A DNA stretch of 64,000 nucleotides from Siphonodentalium dalli (taxonomy: Eukaryota > Mollusca > Scaphopoda > Gadilida > Siphonodentaliidae), in NCBI GenBank assembly GCA_032622095.1, contig CP136066.1:146225559-146289558 (forward strand), in the 5' to 3' direction. Shown here piece after piece: positions 10,294 through 22,860 of this stretch. Each line of letters starts with the position of its first letter. Within the stretch, counting starts at the first letter, position 1. A program made the translations under genes and the position numbers. A model generated the notes under the pieces. That model was not told where the DNA came from. It was given only the letters and a program-made list of their open reading frames with translations, and did not search any database.

Positions 10294-13200
10294 TTTAATT
10301 TTTTTCTTTACACACGGAAAAATTATATATCATATGAAAGTAGAAGATGTAGGCTTCATGTTCCGCCCTGCTGTAAAATGTGAAAGTGGTGCCGTTACCA
10401 TGGAAACATAATGTAAACAATGTAGACACAGTTTGATATTAAACCATTTCCGCAAATGGTAAAAACTAATTTAAGCCCATTCTAGGACAGGAACAGACGT
10501 TGAAGATCATTTATTGATGATTTGTCCATAACAACTATGTTCCAACTATTCAAGTATTAAAAAGGATGGACATATAGGTTATACGGGTCTTTATTGCCAT
10601 TTTTGGGGTGAAAAATGGTGATTTTTGCAAAAAATGCGATAATTTTGGAATTGGAACATTTATTGAATACTACATTGGTTACAGTAATAAGTTATGCAGT
10701 ATTATGGTGGCATCATACGTGTACTTAAAATTAGTTTGGATAAAACTGCCGAAAAGGCCCAATACCAAGAGAAATACCTGTTACCATGGAAACGATATTT
10801 AAAAATACAAAAAATGCCGTTATTGGAAAGAAATGAAGACATATAACCCGTGCGACACAATGTAACTTTTTGAAATTTGTTTTTTATGACATGCACTTTT
10901 AATCCGGACTTCTGTGTTGGGTAATTGTTGCGGTTTATTCAGCTGTTGTCATGGAAACGGACCAAATTTCGCCAAATAATGATGTTTTTTTCCCATAGAG
11001 CTGACAATTAAAGCATGTAATTTTATGAAGCAAAGCGTATTATGACAACCCGTTATAGATGTCTCAAAACTTTTTCAAAGATTACTATTTCCCAATTATC
11101 CCAGTAGTAGCTAGGATGCACATATAGGATATGAAGGTTTTATTGCCATTTTGGGGTAAAAACTGTTAATTTTTGCAAAAAATGCGATAATTTGGGAATT
11201 GAAACATTTATTAGATACTACATTGGTTACAGTAATAATTTATACATATTATGATGGCTTCTTACCTGTGCTTCAATCTAGTTTTGATAAAACTGCAGAA
11301 AAAGCCCAATACCCTGAGAAATACCTATCACCATGGAAACGATATTAAAAAATACACAAAAAATTTCATTATTGGAAAGAAATGAAGTTCTATAACCATT
11401 GCGACACAAATTAACTTTTTGAATAATGAATATTGATGTTTTCCCCTATAAACCGGACATTTTAATTGTGAATTTTATAAAGCAAAACATATTGTAACAA
11501 CCTGTTATAGGTATCTCAAAATCTTCAGCTGTTTCTGTGGATCTAGACGAAAATTGTCTAAATAGTGATGTGTTTGGCACAATTTTTTTTTATAATTGGA
11601 ATTTGTGTGAAAAATTACGAGTATGTTTAAAAAGCAACACCACGTATCTGGAAAATGCCATGAAAGGATTTTAAAAGATTCGCTGTCTGGAAATTATGAA
11701 ACTGATTTGAAAGCAAATAGTTGATGATTATAAGCTACATCCCTGAATAGTAATTACCTGTACTTACTCAGAATAACGGCATAACAAGTTCATGGAATAT
11801 ATCACATCCGAACCCCTTTGGGTCAAATGTAGACCTGCATGATTAAAATGGGTCAGGTAGTGTGATAATAGTGAGGATTGCTATGCAAATGCGGTGATAT
11901 GGTACACCATAGCTACCTTATGTCAAGCTCAGGCAATATATCCGGTTAATATATCAATATATGTGGTTAGTTAGTCAATAGATGCAGCCTCTTTGCAATT
12001 ATATTTGGCTACTTTGTCTATATTGGAGGTTAGTTAGTCAATATATGCAGATAATTTGTCAATATATGTGGTTAGTTAAGTCAATATATGCAGCTACTTT
12101 GCAAATATATGCAGCTATGTTTCCAATATATGTGGTTAGTTGGTCAATACTTTGGCCATTAACTTGGTTAGTTAGTCAATATATGTAGCAAATTAGTCAA
12201 TATATGCGGTTAGTTAGTCAATATATGTGGTTAGTTAGGCATTATATGCAGTTACTTAGTCAATATATGTGTCAGTTAGTCATTATATGCAGCTACTTAG
12301 TCAATATATGTGGTCAGTTAGTCATTATTTGCAGCAACTTAGTCAATATATGCGGTTAGTTAGTCATTATATGCAGCTACTTAGTCAATAAATGTGGTTA
12401 GTTAGTCATTATGTGTAGATAATTAGTCAATATATGTCGCTAGTTAGTCATTATATGCAGTTTCTTTGTCAATAAATGTGGTCAGTTACTACAGTTAGTC
12501 AATATATACATCTACTTTGTCAAAATGTGCAATTGCATTGACAATATATGCAGCTAATTTATCAATATATATGGTTAGTTGGCCATTATATGCAGCTACT
12601 TAGTCAATATGTGTGGTTAGTTAGTCATTATGTGTAGATACTTAGTCAATAAATGCGGTTAGTTAGTCAATATATGCATCTACTTTGTCTAAGTAGCCGC
12701 ATATAATGACAAACTGGCCACATATATTGACACAGTAGCTGCATATAATGACTATCTAACCGAATATATTGACTAAGTAGCAAAATATAATGACTAACTG
12801 ATCACATATATTGACTAAGTAGTTGCATATAATGACTGACTAACCACATATATTGACTAAGTAGCTGAATATAATGACTAACTAACTGCTTATATTGACT
12901 AAGTAACTGCATATAATGACTAACTAACTGATTATATTGACTGAGTAACTGCATATAATCACTAACTAACCAAATATGTTGACTAAGTATCTACACATAA
13001 TGACTAACTAACTGCTTATATTGACTAAGTAGCTGCATATAATGACTAACTATCCGCATATATTGACTAAGTAGCTACATATAATGACTAACTGACCACA
13101 TATATTGACTAAGTAGGTGCATATAATTTAATAACTAACCGCATATATTGACTAAGTAGGTGCATATAATGACTAACTGACCAACTGACTAACTGATCGC

Positions 13201-15120
13201 ATATATTGACTAATTAGCTGCATATAATGAGTAACTGACCATATATATTGACTAAGTAGCTGCATATAATGACTAACTAACTGCATATATTGACTAAGTA
13301 GTTGCATATATTGACTAACTAACCACATATATTGATATATTAACCGGATATATTGCCTGAGCTTGACATAAGGCAGCTATGGCGTACCATATCACATATC
13401 ACCGCATTTGCATAGCAATGCTCACTATCATCACACTGCCTGACCCATTTTAATCATACAGGTCCACATTTGACCCAAAGGGGTTCGGATGTGATATATT
13501 CCAGGAACTTGTTATGTCGTTATTGTGAGTAAGTACAGGTAATTACTATTCAGGGATGTAGCTTATAATCATCAACTATTTGCTTTCAAATCAGTTTCAT
13601 AATTCCCAGAGAGCGAATCTTTTAAAATCCTATCATGGCATTTTCCAGATACGTGGTGTTGCTTTTTAAACATACTCGTAATTTTTCACACAATTTCCAA
13701 TTATAAAAAAAAATTGTGCCAAACACATCACTATTTAGACAATTTTCGTCTGGATCCACAGAAACAGCTGAGAAAATTGGGAATAAAATGATCAAAACGT
13801 GAGTATTATATGTCAGGGTGCGTGCACTTAATGGTAAATTTGTCTGGCAAACCGGCAGGAATGTCGTCTTAGGGGTGCTCTTATCCCCTATATTGTATTA
13901 TATATATGAGTTGAAGATTTTGAGACATCTATAACAGGTTGTTATAATATGTTTTGCTTTATAAAATTCACAAATTAAATGTCCGGTTTATAGGGGAAAA
14001 CATCATTATTCATTATTCAAAAAGTTAATTTGTGACGCAATGGTTATAAAACTTCATTTCTTTCCAATAATGAAATTTTTTGTATTTTTTAAATATCGTT
14101 TCCATGGTGATAGGTATTTCTCAGGGTATTGGGCGTTTTCTGCAGTTTTATCAAAACTAGATTGAAGCAAACGTAAGAAGCCATCATAATATGCATAAAT
14201 TATTACTGTAACCAATGTAGTATCTAATAAATGTTTCAATTCCAAAATTATCGCATTTTTTGCAAAAACTAACAGTTTTTACCCCAAAATGGCACTAAAA
14301 CCTTCATATCCTATATGTGCATCCTAGTTACTACATGTACTGGGATAATTGGAAAATAGTAATCGTTGAAAAAGGTTTTGAGACATCTATAACGGGTTGT
14401 CATAATAAGCTTTGCTTCAAAAAATTACATGCTTTAAATGTCAGCTCTATGGGAAAAAACATCATTAATTGGCGAAATTTGGTCCGTTTCCATGACAACA
14501 GCTGAATAAACCGCAACAATTACCCAACACAGAAGTCCGGATTAAAAGTACATGTCATAGAAAACAAATTTCAAAAAGTTATATTGTGTCGCAAGGGTTA
14601 TAGGTCTTCATTTCTTTCCAATAACGGCATTTTTTGTATTTTTAAATATCGTTTCCATGGTAACAGGTATTTCTCTGGGTATTGGGCCTTTTCGGCAGTT
14701 TTATCCAAATTAATTTTAAGTACACGTATGATGCCATCTTAATAATGCATAAATTATTACTGTAACCAATGTAGTATTCAATAAATGTTCCAATTCCAAA
14801 ATTATCGCATTTTTTTTGCAAAAATCACCATTTTTCACCCCAAAATGGCAATAAAGACCCGTATAACCTATTTGTGCATCCTATTTAATACTGGAATCGT
14901 TGGAACATAGTTATAGTGGACAAATCATCAATAAATGATCTTCGACGTTTGTTCTTGTCCTAGAATGGGCTTAAATTAGTTTTTACCATTTGCGGAAATG
15001 GTTTAATATCAAACTGTGTCTACATTGTTTACATTCTGTTTCCATGGTAACGGCACCACTTTCACATTTTTCTACTTTCATATGATATATAATTTTTCCG
15101 TGTGTAAAGAAAAAAATAAA
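10294..15120. mobile_element. giant 4.8-kb inverted repeat (foldback-like element)
   Basis: The left arm begins TTTCTTTACACACGGAAAAA at about 10303 and the right arm ends with its complement TTTTTCCGTGTGTAAAGAAA at about 15110. The arms meet near 12690 with almost no spacer. Each arm carries an outer segment of about 1.7 kb with two direct copies of a roughly 550-bp unit (left arm at about 10560 and 11105; shared blocks include TTTTTGCAAAAAATGCGATA and ACTACATTGGTTACAGTAAT), then an inner array of short units. By eye the arms differ by scattered substitutions and one extra segment of about 140 bp at 13772-13910. No transposase frame was seen. The structure resembles foldback elements; calling it mobile is an inference, supported by a diverged single-arm relic at 57160-57455. 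Confidence 0.8.
11935..13345. repeat. inner subrepeat arrays of the giant palindrome
   Basis: Up to about 12690 the sequence is a series of units of roughly 18-20 bp such as TTAGTCAATATATGTGG, TTAGTCATTATATGCAG and CTACTTAGTCAATATATG. From 12690 onward the complement (ATATATTGACTAAGTAGC, ATAATGACTAACTAACC) runs to about 13345. TGCAGCTACTTAG-type and TGTGGTTAGTTAG-type units alternate, giving a higher-order period of about 40 bp. Confidence 0.85.
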
Positions 15121-16393
15121 AAAATAAAAATTCTGGTCTATTATTGAATAACACCGAACTAACTTAAGGCAAAACCAAACACTGACATACAAAGCTTAAC
15201 GTTAAATCTGCATTACAATACTGCCACCAATTCCGGCATGACAAAAAATCAGTTTCGTCCATGATACAGATTTACCTTTCAGAAACGGCTGATTACAACT
15301 TGTTCTATACCTACAGGTTAGTCGTATATCGAAAACAAATTTATTTTTTATTTGGCCGCTCCACTAAAATCATGGTCGATGAACCTCAGTCAATTTAATG
15401 ATGGCAGATTTCAGCAGCCCAAATCCATAAAACAATATTTTTCTGTCAACTAGTTTTCTTGTCATCGAAAATAATCCTGTCAAGCTTATAGTTATTACAT
15501 TTCCGCCAAGGATCGATTGATGAACGCCCGGCTGTCCATGTGTCGACAGGTTATCAGATAAGGACGGCAGGATCATTGTTTCACGGCAGTTTGTATTGGT
15601 CATTGTCATATACAAACACCGATCGGAAGATTATATCAATATAATCATGTCTAATTCCGACTTGATTCTACATTAAAATACGTGACTCATACAGAATAAT
15701 GTTTGGTCTTGTTTGGACTGGCCGTTGATAAGCCGGCATCGGTAATTATGCCCGGACCCTATACTCTGGCTATCAGATAATAGGCTATCGCGCACAGGCG
15801 AGCAATTATTTTGATGTCAAGATAAGAACCAGTTAGGCCAGTTATGAAAATATTTTCGCATTTAACAGGAGAAATCCTTTGTGAACCAGGGACGTGGTCT
15901 GATGGCATTCTGTTGCTCATGCAACGGTATCAAATGTCCATGTTCTGCACCCTTGAAAACTCCCAACTCTACATGGTAAATTTCATAATTTGTTTCCACT
16001 TGAGTTCGATTTTTCAATTGGAACCTCACTATGTTCAGCTACTGCAAAATACCAAAGTAACATCCCAAAAAGTTGGCCATTATCACTGGGAGCGAATTCA
16101 GCATTAAATTTTACTGAGAGGAGGAAAATATTTTATTCTTGATATATTTGAGTAACAAGTTTGTGGTTGAATAACTGTAAGAAGAATCTTGGTGTTCAGC
16201 CTTTGCTCGATCGCGACGAAGGCATGCCAGCCACTACTTCCATCAAATCTGTAACTGATAAAGTTTGGCCCTCGAATACCCACCAGCGTTCGATTTTCTT
16301 GAAATTAATTTTGAAAAATATAATTATAACATCTGACGCTATAGGCCACTCGAGGGGCAACGAGAGTCGCTGCTATAATCGACATTCACCCTC
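15121..16393. other. no gene recognised
   Basis: The frames at 15370-15615 (minus), 15844-16107 (plus) and 16161-16466 (plus) have no recognisable domain, and the last runs into a MITE. No tandem or inverted repeat was noted. Confidence 0.35.
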
Positions 16394-16630
16394 CCCGGAG
16401 CTTCCTGAAGTTTTGCGAAAACCCTGTGTCAATGCATTATCTTATATATATGCGAGTCTCCCATAAGGAACCTCACATACATAAGAGAACATATTGGCCT
16501 AACACTATTTACCTTGACCGTGTAATCAGTGCATTCTCATATATATGCAAGGCTCCCTTTAGGAGACTCGCATATTTAAGAGAATGCACTGGTACATGAT
16601 CCTTAATGTTGCACCAGCGCAGCTCCCGTG
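16394..16630. mobile_element. piggyBac-type MITE, eroded copy
   Basis: It contains the family signature: GGAGCTTCCTGAAGTTTTGC, TGCATTATCTTATATATATG, CGAGTCTCCC, its inverse AGGAGACTCGCATAT, and GCACTGGTACATGATC. Better copies at 54737, 59411 and 31926 have TTAA ends with CCCTTTC. The terminal bases of this copy have decayed. Confidence 0.7.
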
Positions 16631-16639
16631 ATATTGTGA

Positions 16640-18535
16640 AAATAAGCACATAACGGGCTTATTTTAATGAGAGAAATAAGCTCATATTGGCATTATTTAA
16701 CCTCATTATACGCTATATATGGACAAAAAATGCGGTTTGCAAAACAGTCCAATATAGCACTATCTCCATACGAAATAAGCTCATATTGGCATTATTTAAT
16801 CTACATTGTTTCATCGACGTGACTTATCATATTAACGCTCTTTATAACAGTTGTTTTTAATGTTATTCACTGCGGCCCACGCCATTCAACGGAATTACGG
16901 ATAAAAGATCACTATTGGCTTATTTCAGAATCAAATCAGTCCAATGTTAACCTATGTGAATATTTAGGCCCAATATGAACATAATTACACGCGGTTATGT
17001 TGTCCACGTGACTTTCAATACACTCAACGCCAGTCGAAACACCCGGATATATCACACAAGAACATGCATAAAGCACCAAATGAGAATAAAGCACATATAA
17101 GGAATGCTCTCTAATATTAGCCGTTAAAGGTACTCAATCCATTCGATGGTCCCCACATAATCAGATTCCAACAACAATGACATTTTTAGAAATGCCGCTT
17201 CAGTTATCAGAATCTAATAATTGCCCAAAAATATTGCTAACCACTGTCAACTATATAGTATACAATTGCCCGAAACGTGTTATTTATAAACATGTTGTTC
17301 GACGAAATTTGGATTTATTACCAACATAAAGTCTCTTGATTTTAGAGTTATCCATCTTCATCCGCAATTTGGTCCGAGACCGTCGGCACTCGACTTTTTA
17401 CTGGGCCACTATTAAGTCTCGATGGCGAAAAATAATATGGATTTCAAAAATCGATATCTAATAGCTCTGATAACTCGAATAAAATATTGTTTACCCCCGA
17501 ATCCAAATAAATACCAATTGAGGGGCGCTCTTTGTCATCTCATATATATTTTGAAGACCTCTGTCTGTATGTATGTTTGTTTGTTTGTTTGTTTGTCATT
17601 TATACAAATCTACGATTCTCGACCGATCGGGACGAAACTTGGTACGTGTGTAGTTTGACCAGGCGGTGAACGTTGTCGTATTGGCGAGCCCGTGCGGCGC
17701 CCGCTTCGCGCATGCGCAGACGAGATCTCGGAAACGGGTGGAGCTATCGACTTGAAATTTGCTATGTGAATGTATCTTGCCCCGGATACGAATTTTATCG
17801 GGTCGCCGAGCCCGTGCGACGCCATCTTCGCGCATGCGCAGACGAGATATCGGAAACGGGTGGAGCTATCGACTTGAAAATTGGTGTGTGAATGTATCTT
17901 GCCCCGGAAACGAATTGTATCGGGTCGCCGAACCCGTGCGACGCCAGCTTCGCGCATGCGCAGACCAGATCTCGGAAAAGGGTAGAGCTATCGACTTGAA
18001 ATTTGGTTTTTGAATAGCCCGGACAACAAAATTTGGTTTTTGAATAGCCCGGACAACGTCGGGCTCATCGGCTAGTATGATATATTTTGAATTTCTGGGT
18101 TCCCGACTAAAATTCAAAACGTGATACAAACTGCCGTTTTAACGTCAATACACGCGTCTTACCAACAACTCACACGAATGCGTTCATATGTTTGATCTCA
18201 TTATTTTCTGGAATAGAAAACGTACAGACGTTTGAATGAAAGAGTCACACGGGCAAGTGATGCAATATATCCTCGTGCAAATAGGTTCATATATAGGACC
18301 TAATTATTCACATAGGTTCATATTGGACTTATTTGATTCTGGAATAAGCCCGTAGTGGAATTATACCCGTTATTCCGTTGAATGGCTTGGGCCGCAGTGA
18401 AAACACATTGTAAAGAGAGTTCAACTGGTAAGTCGTGTCGGTGAAAACAAGTAGATTAAATACTGCCTCTATGAGCTTTTATTTCAAATGTATAATGCCT
18501 ATATGGGCTTATTTGTGTGTTTAAAATGAGTTATA
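16640..18535. mobile_element. long inverted-repeat element containing a Helitron-like insertion
   Basis: The left arm (about 16640-17010) and right arm (about 18270-18530) are inverted copies. Matching pairs include GCGGCCCACGCCATTCAACG with its complement near 18385, ATTCACATAGGTTCATATTGG near 18310 with CCTATGTGAATATTTAGG near 16955, and ATAAGCCCATATAGGCATTAT-like outer ends. The left arm also has a direct duplication of its outer end (CATATTGGCATTATTTAA at about 16683 and 16783). No transposase frame was found between them. Confidence 0.6.
17538..18075 (+). mobile_element. Helitron-like element with central tandem core
   Basis: The 5' end reads A|TCTCATATATATT, followed by a (TGTTTG)-type microsatellite near 17575 and three diverged units of about 109 bp built on CGGAAACGGGTGGAGCTATC and TCGCGCATGCGCAGACGAGA. 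The 3' end shows a GC hairpin (GCCCGGACAACGTCGGGC) followed by CTAG with T as the next base, the classic Helitron terminus. A related element with the same 5' start lies at 53285-53688. There is no Rep/helicase frame, so it is non-autonomous. The open frames here are repeat translations. Confidence 0.8.
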
Positions 18536-19344
18536 TATGTGAGCTTAGTTTCGGGAGAACAGGCTGTAATGATTAACTATACTAATGAGTCCGAACACAA
18601 CCGGGTAAATACGGAAACGAAACAATCAAGTTAACGAAGAAAGAATCATCTTTGATATTTTTCTCATATTAAACAATCAATTAGATGATTCAGCTAAAGA
18701 TAATACTTTCTTGTGAATTCATCCAATCATTAAACAAGCCTTCTCACAGTGCGTCTAAACAGTTTAATAGCTGGGTGAGAATAATTAATTAAAGGAAGCA
18801 TGCAGGATCTTTGGTAAAATGATACTCCGATGAATCACGTCCTCTATGGGTTAGGAGGTCATTCCAGGTCGCCCGCTATAATCTCGGTTAGATACAGAAA
18901 GAGGGAATTGTGGATAGTTGTACCAATTCCAGACAGGTATAGATATTGCGATTGATTAAAAGATGCCATCCCCTCCATCGCTATGTAATCCCCTTTGACG
19001 CATTTTGGAGCGAGTTGTCCCGATATTCCGGGACAATTAGTCCAATGAATATTTAGGGATATTCAATATTCCGGGATATTAGTCCAATGTTTTAACTAAA
19101 TATTTTTTGCTATATTCACATTTTTTCTTCATTTGTTCTTCGAAATGTAAACTTCTGATATTAAAACACGAATAAATTACTTGATTTCTTTAAATTATCA
19201 CTAAATGTTTCGATTCAAATATGCGATTTTCTAGTTTAATATTAGTCGACGGGACTGACTCGGGATCAATACACCACCGAAACACCAGCGATAACAACGG
19301 CAGCCTCCCTGAAGAAAATTAGTATACAGCAAGAACAAGCTACC
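18536..19344. other. no feature recognised
   Basis: No supported gene. At about 19020-19085 the motif ATATTCCGGGA/ATTAGTCCAATG is repeated twice. Confidence 0.35.
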
Positions 19345-19561
19345 TACAGTAATGCCCTAAATAATCGACTCCTTAACCACAGCAGAATTATGGGTAATTT
19401 TTCAGGATTTAGTCCGAAATATGGCTTGTTGCCATTCATCGGAAAGCTCTCAGTGAGAGCTTTCCGATGAATGGCAACAAGCCACATTTACGACTAAACC
19501 CTGAAAAATTACCAATAATTCTGCTGTGGTTAAGGAGTCGATTATTTAGGGCATTACTGTA
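19345..19561. mobile_element. mariner-type MITE, complete
   Basis: TA CAGTAATGCCCTAAA at the left and TTTAGGGCATTACTG TA at the right. The two arms are inverted copies meeting near 19455 around AGAGCTTTCCGATG. It is longer than the 4722 copy because the inner GGAAATATGGCTTGTTGCC segment is retained. Confidence 0.88.
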
Positions 19562-19587
19562 CATTCCTGGTAAGTGTTAATATTTAC

Positions 19588-20069
19588 ACTCTTAGAACAA
19601 ATGTGTATACATTCTACACAATATGTTTAATTTTGATCTTAAACAAAATTGTGTAGAAATGACACATGACAATTGTGTCGGGTGGAATTTTCTCAACATT
19701 GAATATGAGTGAATATGTGGATATATTGTAGTTAGTGGATGAGACATGTTCTTTGTGAGAGTAAATTGAGGCACAAACCTCGTAACATTTTGTGCCACAC
19801 AATTATGTGCTGTTCAGTTTTGGCATAAACAGAGGGTATAACAAATTTACAACTGCTGCCAATGTTTTGTTCTGTGGCAGCCTTTGCGTGTGCTTGTGTC
19901 TCCAATAGAACACACCTCATCCAATGCATGACTATGATGCACTTACATATTCACTCATTTTCAATGTTGAGAAAATTCCACCGACACATATATCATTTCT
20001 ACACAATTTTTTAAAGATCAAAATAAAAACATAATGTGTAGAATTATACACATTTGTTCTAAGAGTTTA
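19588..20069. mobile_element. DNA-transposon MITE with long terminal inverted repeats
   Basis: The left end ACTCTTAGAACAAATGTGTA and right end ACACATTTGTTCTAAGAGT are inverted. The arms extend about 130 bp inward (TGTGTAGAAATGACACAT-like, ATTTTCTCAACATTGAATA). The frames on the minus strand at 19592-19929 lie in these arms and the loop and are not genes. The superfamily is undetermined because the flanks are not clear. Confidence 0.75.
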
Positions 20070-22435
20070 GATAGTTGCCTTGGTGTTGACTCCAAACAGT
20101 CGCCATCGTTTTGTCGACATAATCGGCACGTTGTGATACGGATATAGCAATATGGCGACTAATATATGCAAAAGATAATTCACATCCAATCTAAGATGAC
20201 GGATTTACAGGAATATGCGTATACAGGGACCATAATTTCGAAAAAAAATGATAGATGAATTTTCACTTTTCACACTTAGTCCCACAATTCAACAAATCAT
20301 TAATGGATGTAACCCGTTGTTTTCAAATATCGTTTTTTCCCCAGCACGGTGGTTGAACAGCACAGCAATATCAACGGACGGACGAACTCATGGAACCTAT
20401 TTCTGCCAAACCCCGTTTCCGGGCGATACCGATGAAAGAAGAAAGCAGTCGCGAATATTTCAGCACAACGAAATATTATTAGGTTATCAGTCACCATTGT
20501 CATTTCGACAATTTAATATGAACTTTTATACACTCTGACATATTATAGTAAATCGCAGATGCGTAGAAAATTATGTCGAGGAATAGGCTTATATTCTAAG
20601 AAATGATATCGCCACCGCGAAGCCCCTCCCACCAATACATCTACAATGTTCTAATCGATGACAGACACAGGCCTCACGCGCATGCATGACTAATTAAAAA
20701 CACTCATCAGAAATCTGACGAAAATCTCATTTCATTTTTCATAGAAACTGGAGTTCCTGACCTCCGGTTATGACTCATGGCCGGCATGAGTGGCATGATT
20801 TGTGAGTCTGGCTGTGATTAAACATTTGAAAATCATGTACAGTTCTTTGTTGTCGACGAGTGCCCGCTCGTTAATCGAGAGTTAAGCTGCGGTTTATAGA
20901 CGGTGCGTAACTGATGGAGAGGGGGCACCGCCTGTAGTATTTAATCTATAGATATATATTAATAGTTTAACAACATAGAAGTATTAATGTATTAATTGAA
21001 AATGCTGCAACGTTCTGGTTGTCAACTACAAATTTGATCCTAGAGATCCATGGTTCGATTTAGTACATAATTAATCCAAATGTCCTTTCAGATTACCATG
21101 CAGGCAAACCTTTTTTTTTAAATGCTTTAAATTTCCGTATTTCGTATGGCACAGGCATCGTGAACATTCTCAAAGGCATCCATCAGTGTTAGGTTTAGTA
21201 CGAGTAGAACAGGGGGGGGGGCGGAAAAATATTCCGGACACGGGTCATCATCAGCTCAAAAAAAATAGATTTTTCCCGCAAGCTGAACATTTGTTTCCTC
21301 ACCTTTTTATCTAATATATATTCAATTTTGACCCATATACTATTACATATGAGTGTGTTATCACTTCAGAACCCATACTGAACCTAGATGTTGTATGTTG
21401 CAGATAATATATCACTGTTCCAGCTAGTGACCCGAAAAAAATATGTCAGTCAAGACTGACAGTTCTACAACAAGATGTTATTCATCAAACATAACAACTG
21501 AATATAATATAATAAACTGCCAAGTAAGCAGAATAAATTAAAACAAATTTGGCGCTACCTGCTGACTGTGCTGGGAATCACAAAAAGCTTTCAGCAAAAA
21601 TTAAATTTGAAAAAAAATAATATATATATCTAGAAAATTCTAGTTACACATCATATCACATTCTAATCAAAATGAAAACTGGAAACACAACAATATTGCA
21701 TGCCAATGCCAGGCAAATTGATAACATACTACATGTATTAAATTCTATAAACCTATCTGATGATTTACCACATCTTTATTTATGATGTTCCTCATCGTGC
21801 ACAGAACGAGGCCGCAATTAAAGGTTAAAATAATTCATATCAAAGGTTGTGTACATGTATATTTGTCAACATATACATGTATGTAGAAGACCATTGACTT
21901 AAAAAAGTGTCCTTAACTATGTAACAAAGCATTGCAAAGTATCCTTAACCAAAAACACATGTGATACATTGAAGGCTTATGTTCTCGTGTAGATAATCGT
22001 CGAAAAAGGGGTGGGTCTCTGAAGATACACCGGAAACAAATTTTGAAAAAAAAGGGTGGTGGCTGCCACGATATGTCAAAATGAAACAGGCGCCCACGTG
22101 TCATTGTCTGGAACTTTTTTCTGCCTTCCCCACGAGGAGTGGGGGGGGGGGGTCAGGAAAACAATTCCGGACACTGGGCACTTTTTTTTTAATTTTTTCC
22201 GCCCTGTGGGTACCCACCACCACCTATTTTTAATTTTTTCCGATTCTGGGATAGGGACTGTTTCAAATGACTATTTTACTTAGTTGTCCTGATCTTATCC
22301 GATCTATGTTCTGTATCATGATTATAGAAGTAAATTCCTCTTTTTGATTTACCAATAAGGCTTTAAAGTTTCAAAGCAATTCTCCAATAAATGTGGGCTG
22401 TGTAGGTTGTGCTGCTGGCGCCATGTTTATTTTGA
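20070..22435. other. gene-free stretch with short G runs
   Basis: No recognisable gene. A G run followed by ATTCCGGACAC occurs at about 21212 and again (G run then ATTCCGGACACTGGG) at about 22140, a small shared repeat. The 96-residue frame at 20248-20538 has no known motif. Confidence 0.35.
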
Positions 22436-22860
22436 AAAAGATTCTGGGGGAAAAGGGAGGCTTCCATCTTGAGGTCACCCCGAAGATCCATATGAAGTTT
22501 GGCGACGATTGGATGAGAAATGTGACCTGTAAGATGTGCTAAAGGATTTAGTCACACAAAACAAATCCAAGATGGTCACTGGCAGCCATGTTTTTTTTTT
22601 ACAGAATTCGGGAAAAAATGGCAGGCACCTATCGAGAGGTCATACCGATGATTCATATGAAGTTTGGTGATGATGAGACGAGGGACACGCTCTGTAAGGT
22701 GTGCTAAAGGATTTAGTGATGCAAAGAGTAAAATCCAAGATGGCTGCCTGTGGCCATGTTTTTCATCGAAAATCGTTCAAATTTGACAGCTCCCATCTAG
22801 AGGTGATCCTAGACCAATGTACCGAATAACGTTGAAATCGGTTAAGTTTGTTTTAACACC
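22436..22860 (+). repeat. tandem repeat of about 168 bp, about 2.5 copies
   Basis: CATATGAAGTTTGG recurs at about 22490 and 22658, with AGGTCA(C/T)(A/C)CC, GGTGTGCTAAAGGATTTAG and ATCCAAGATGG in each unit. A single diverged unit occurs at 40330-40515. Similar motifs of this type are common in lophotrochozoan repeats (general impression, not checked). Confidence 0.7.
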
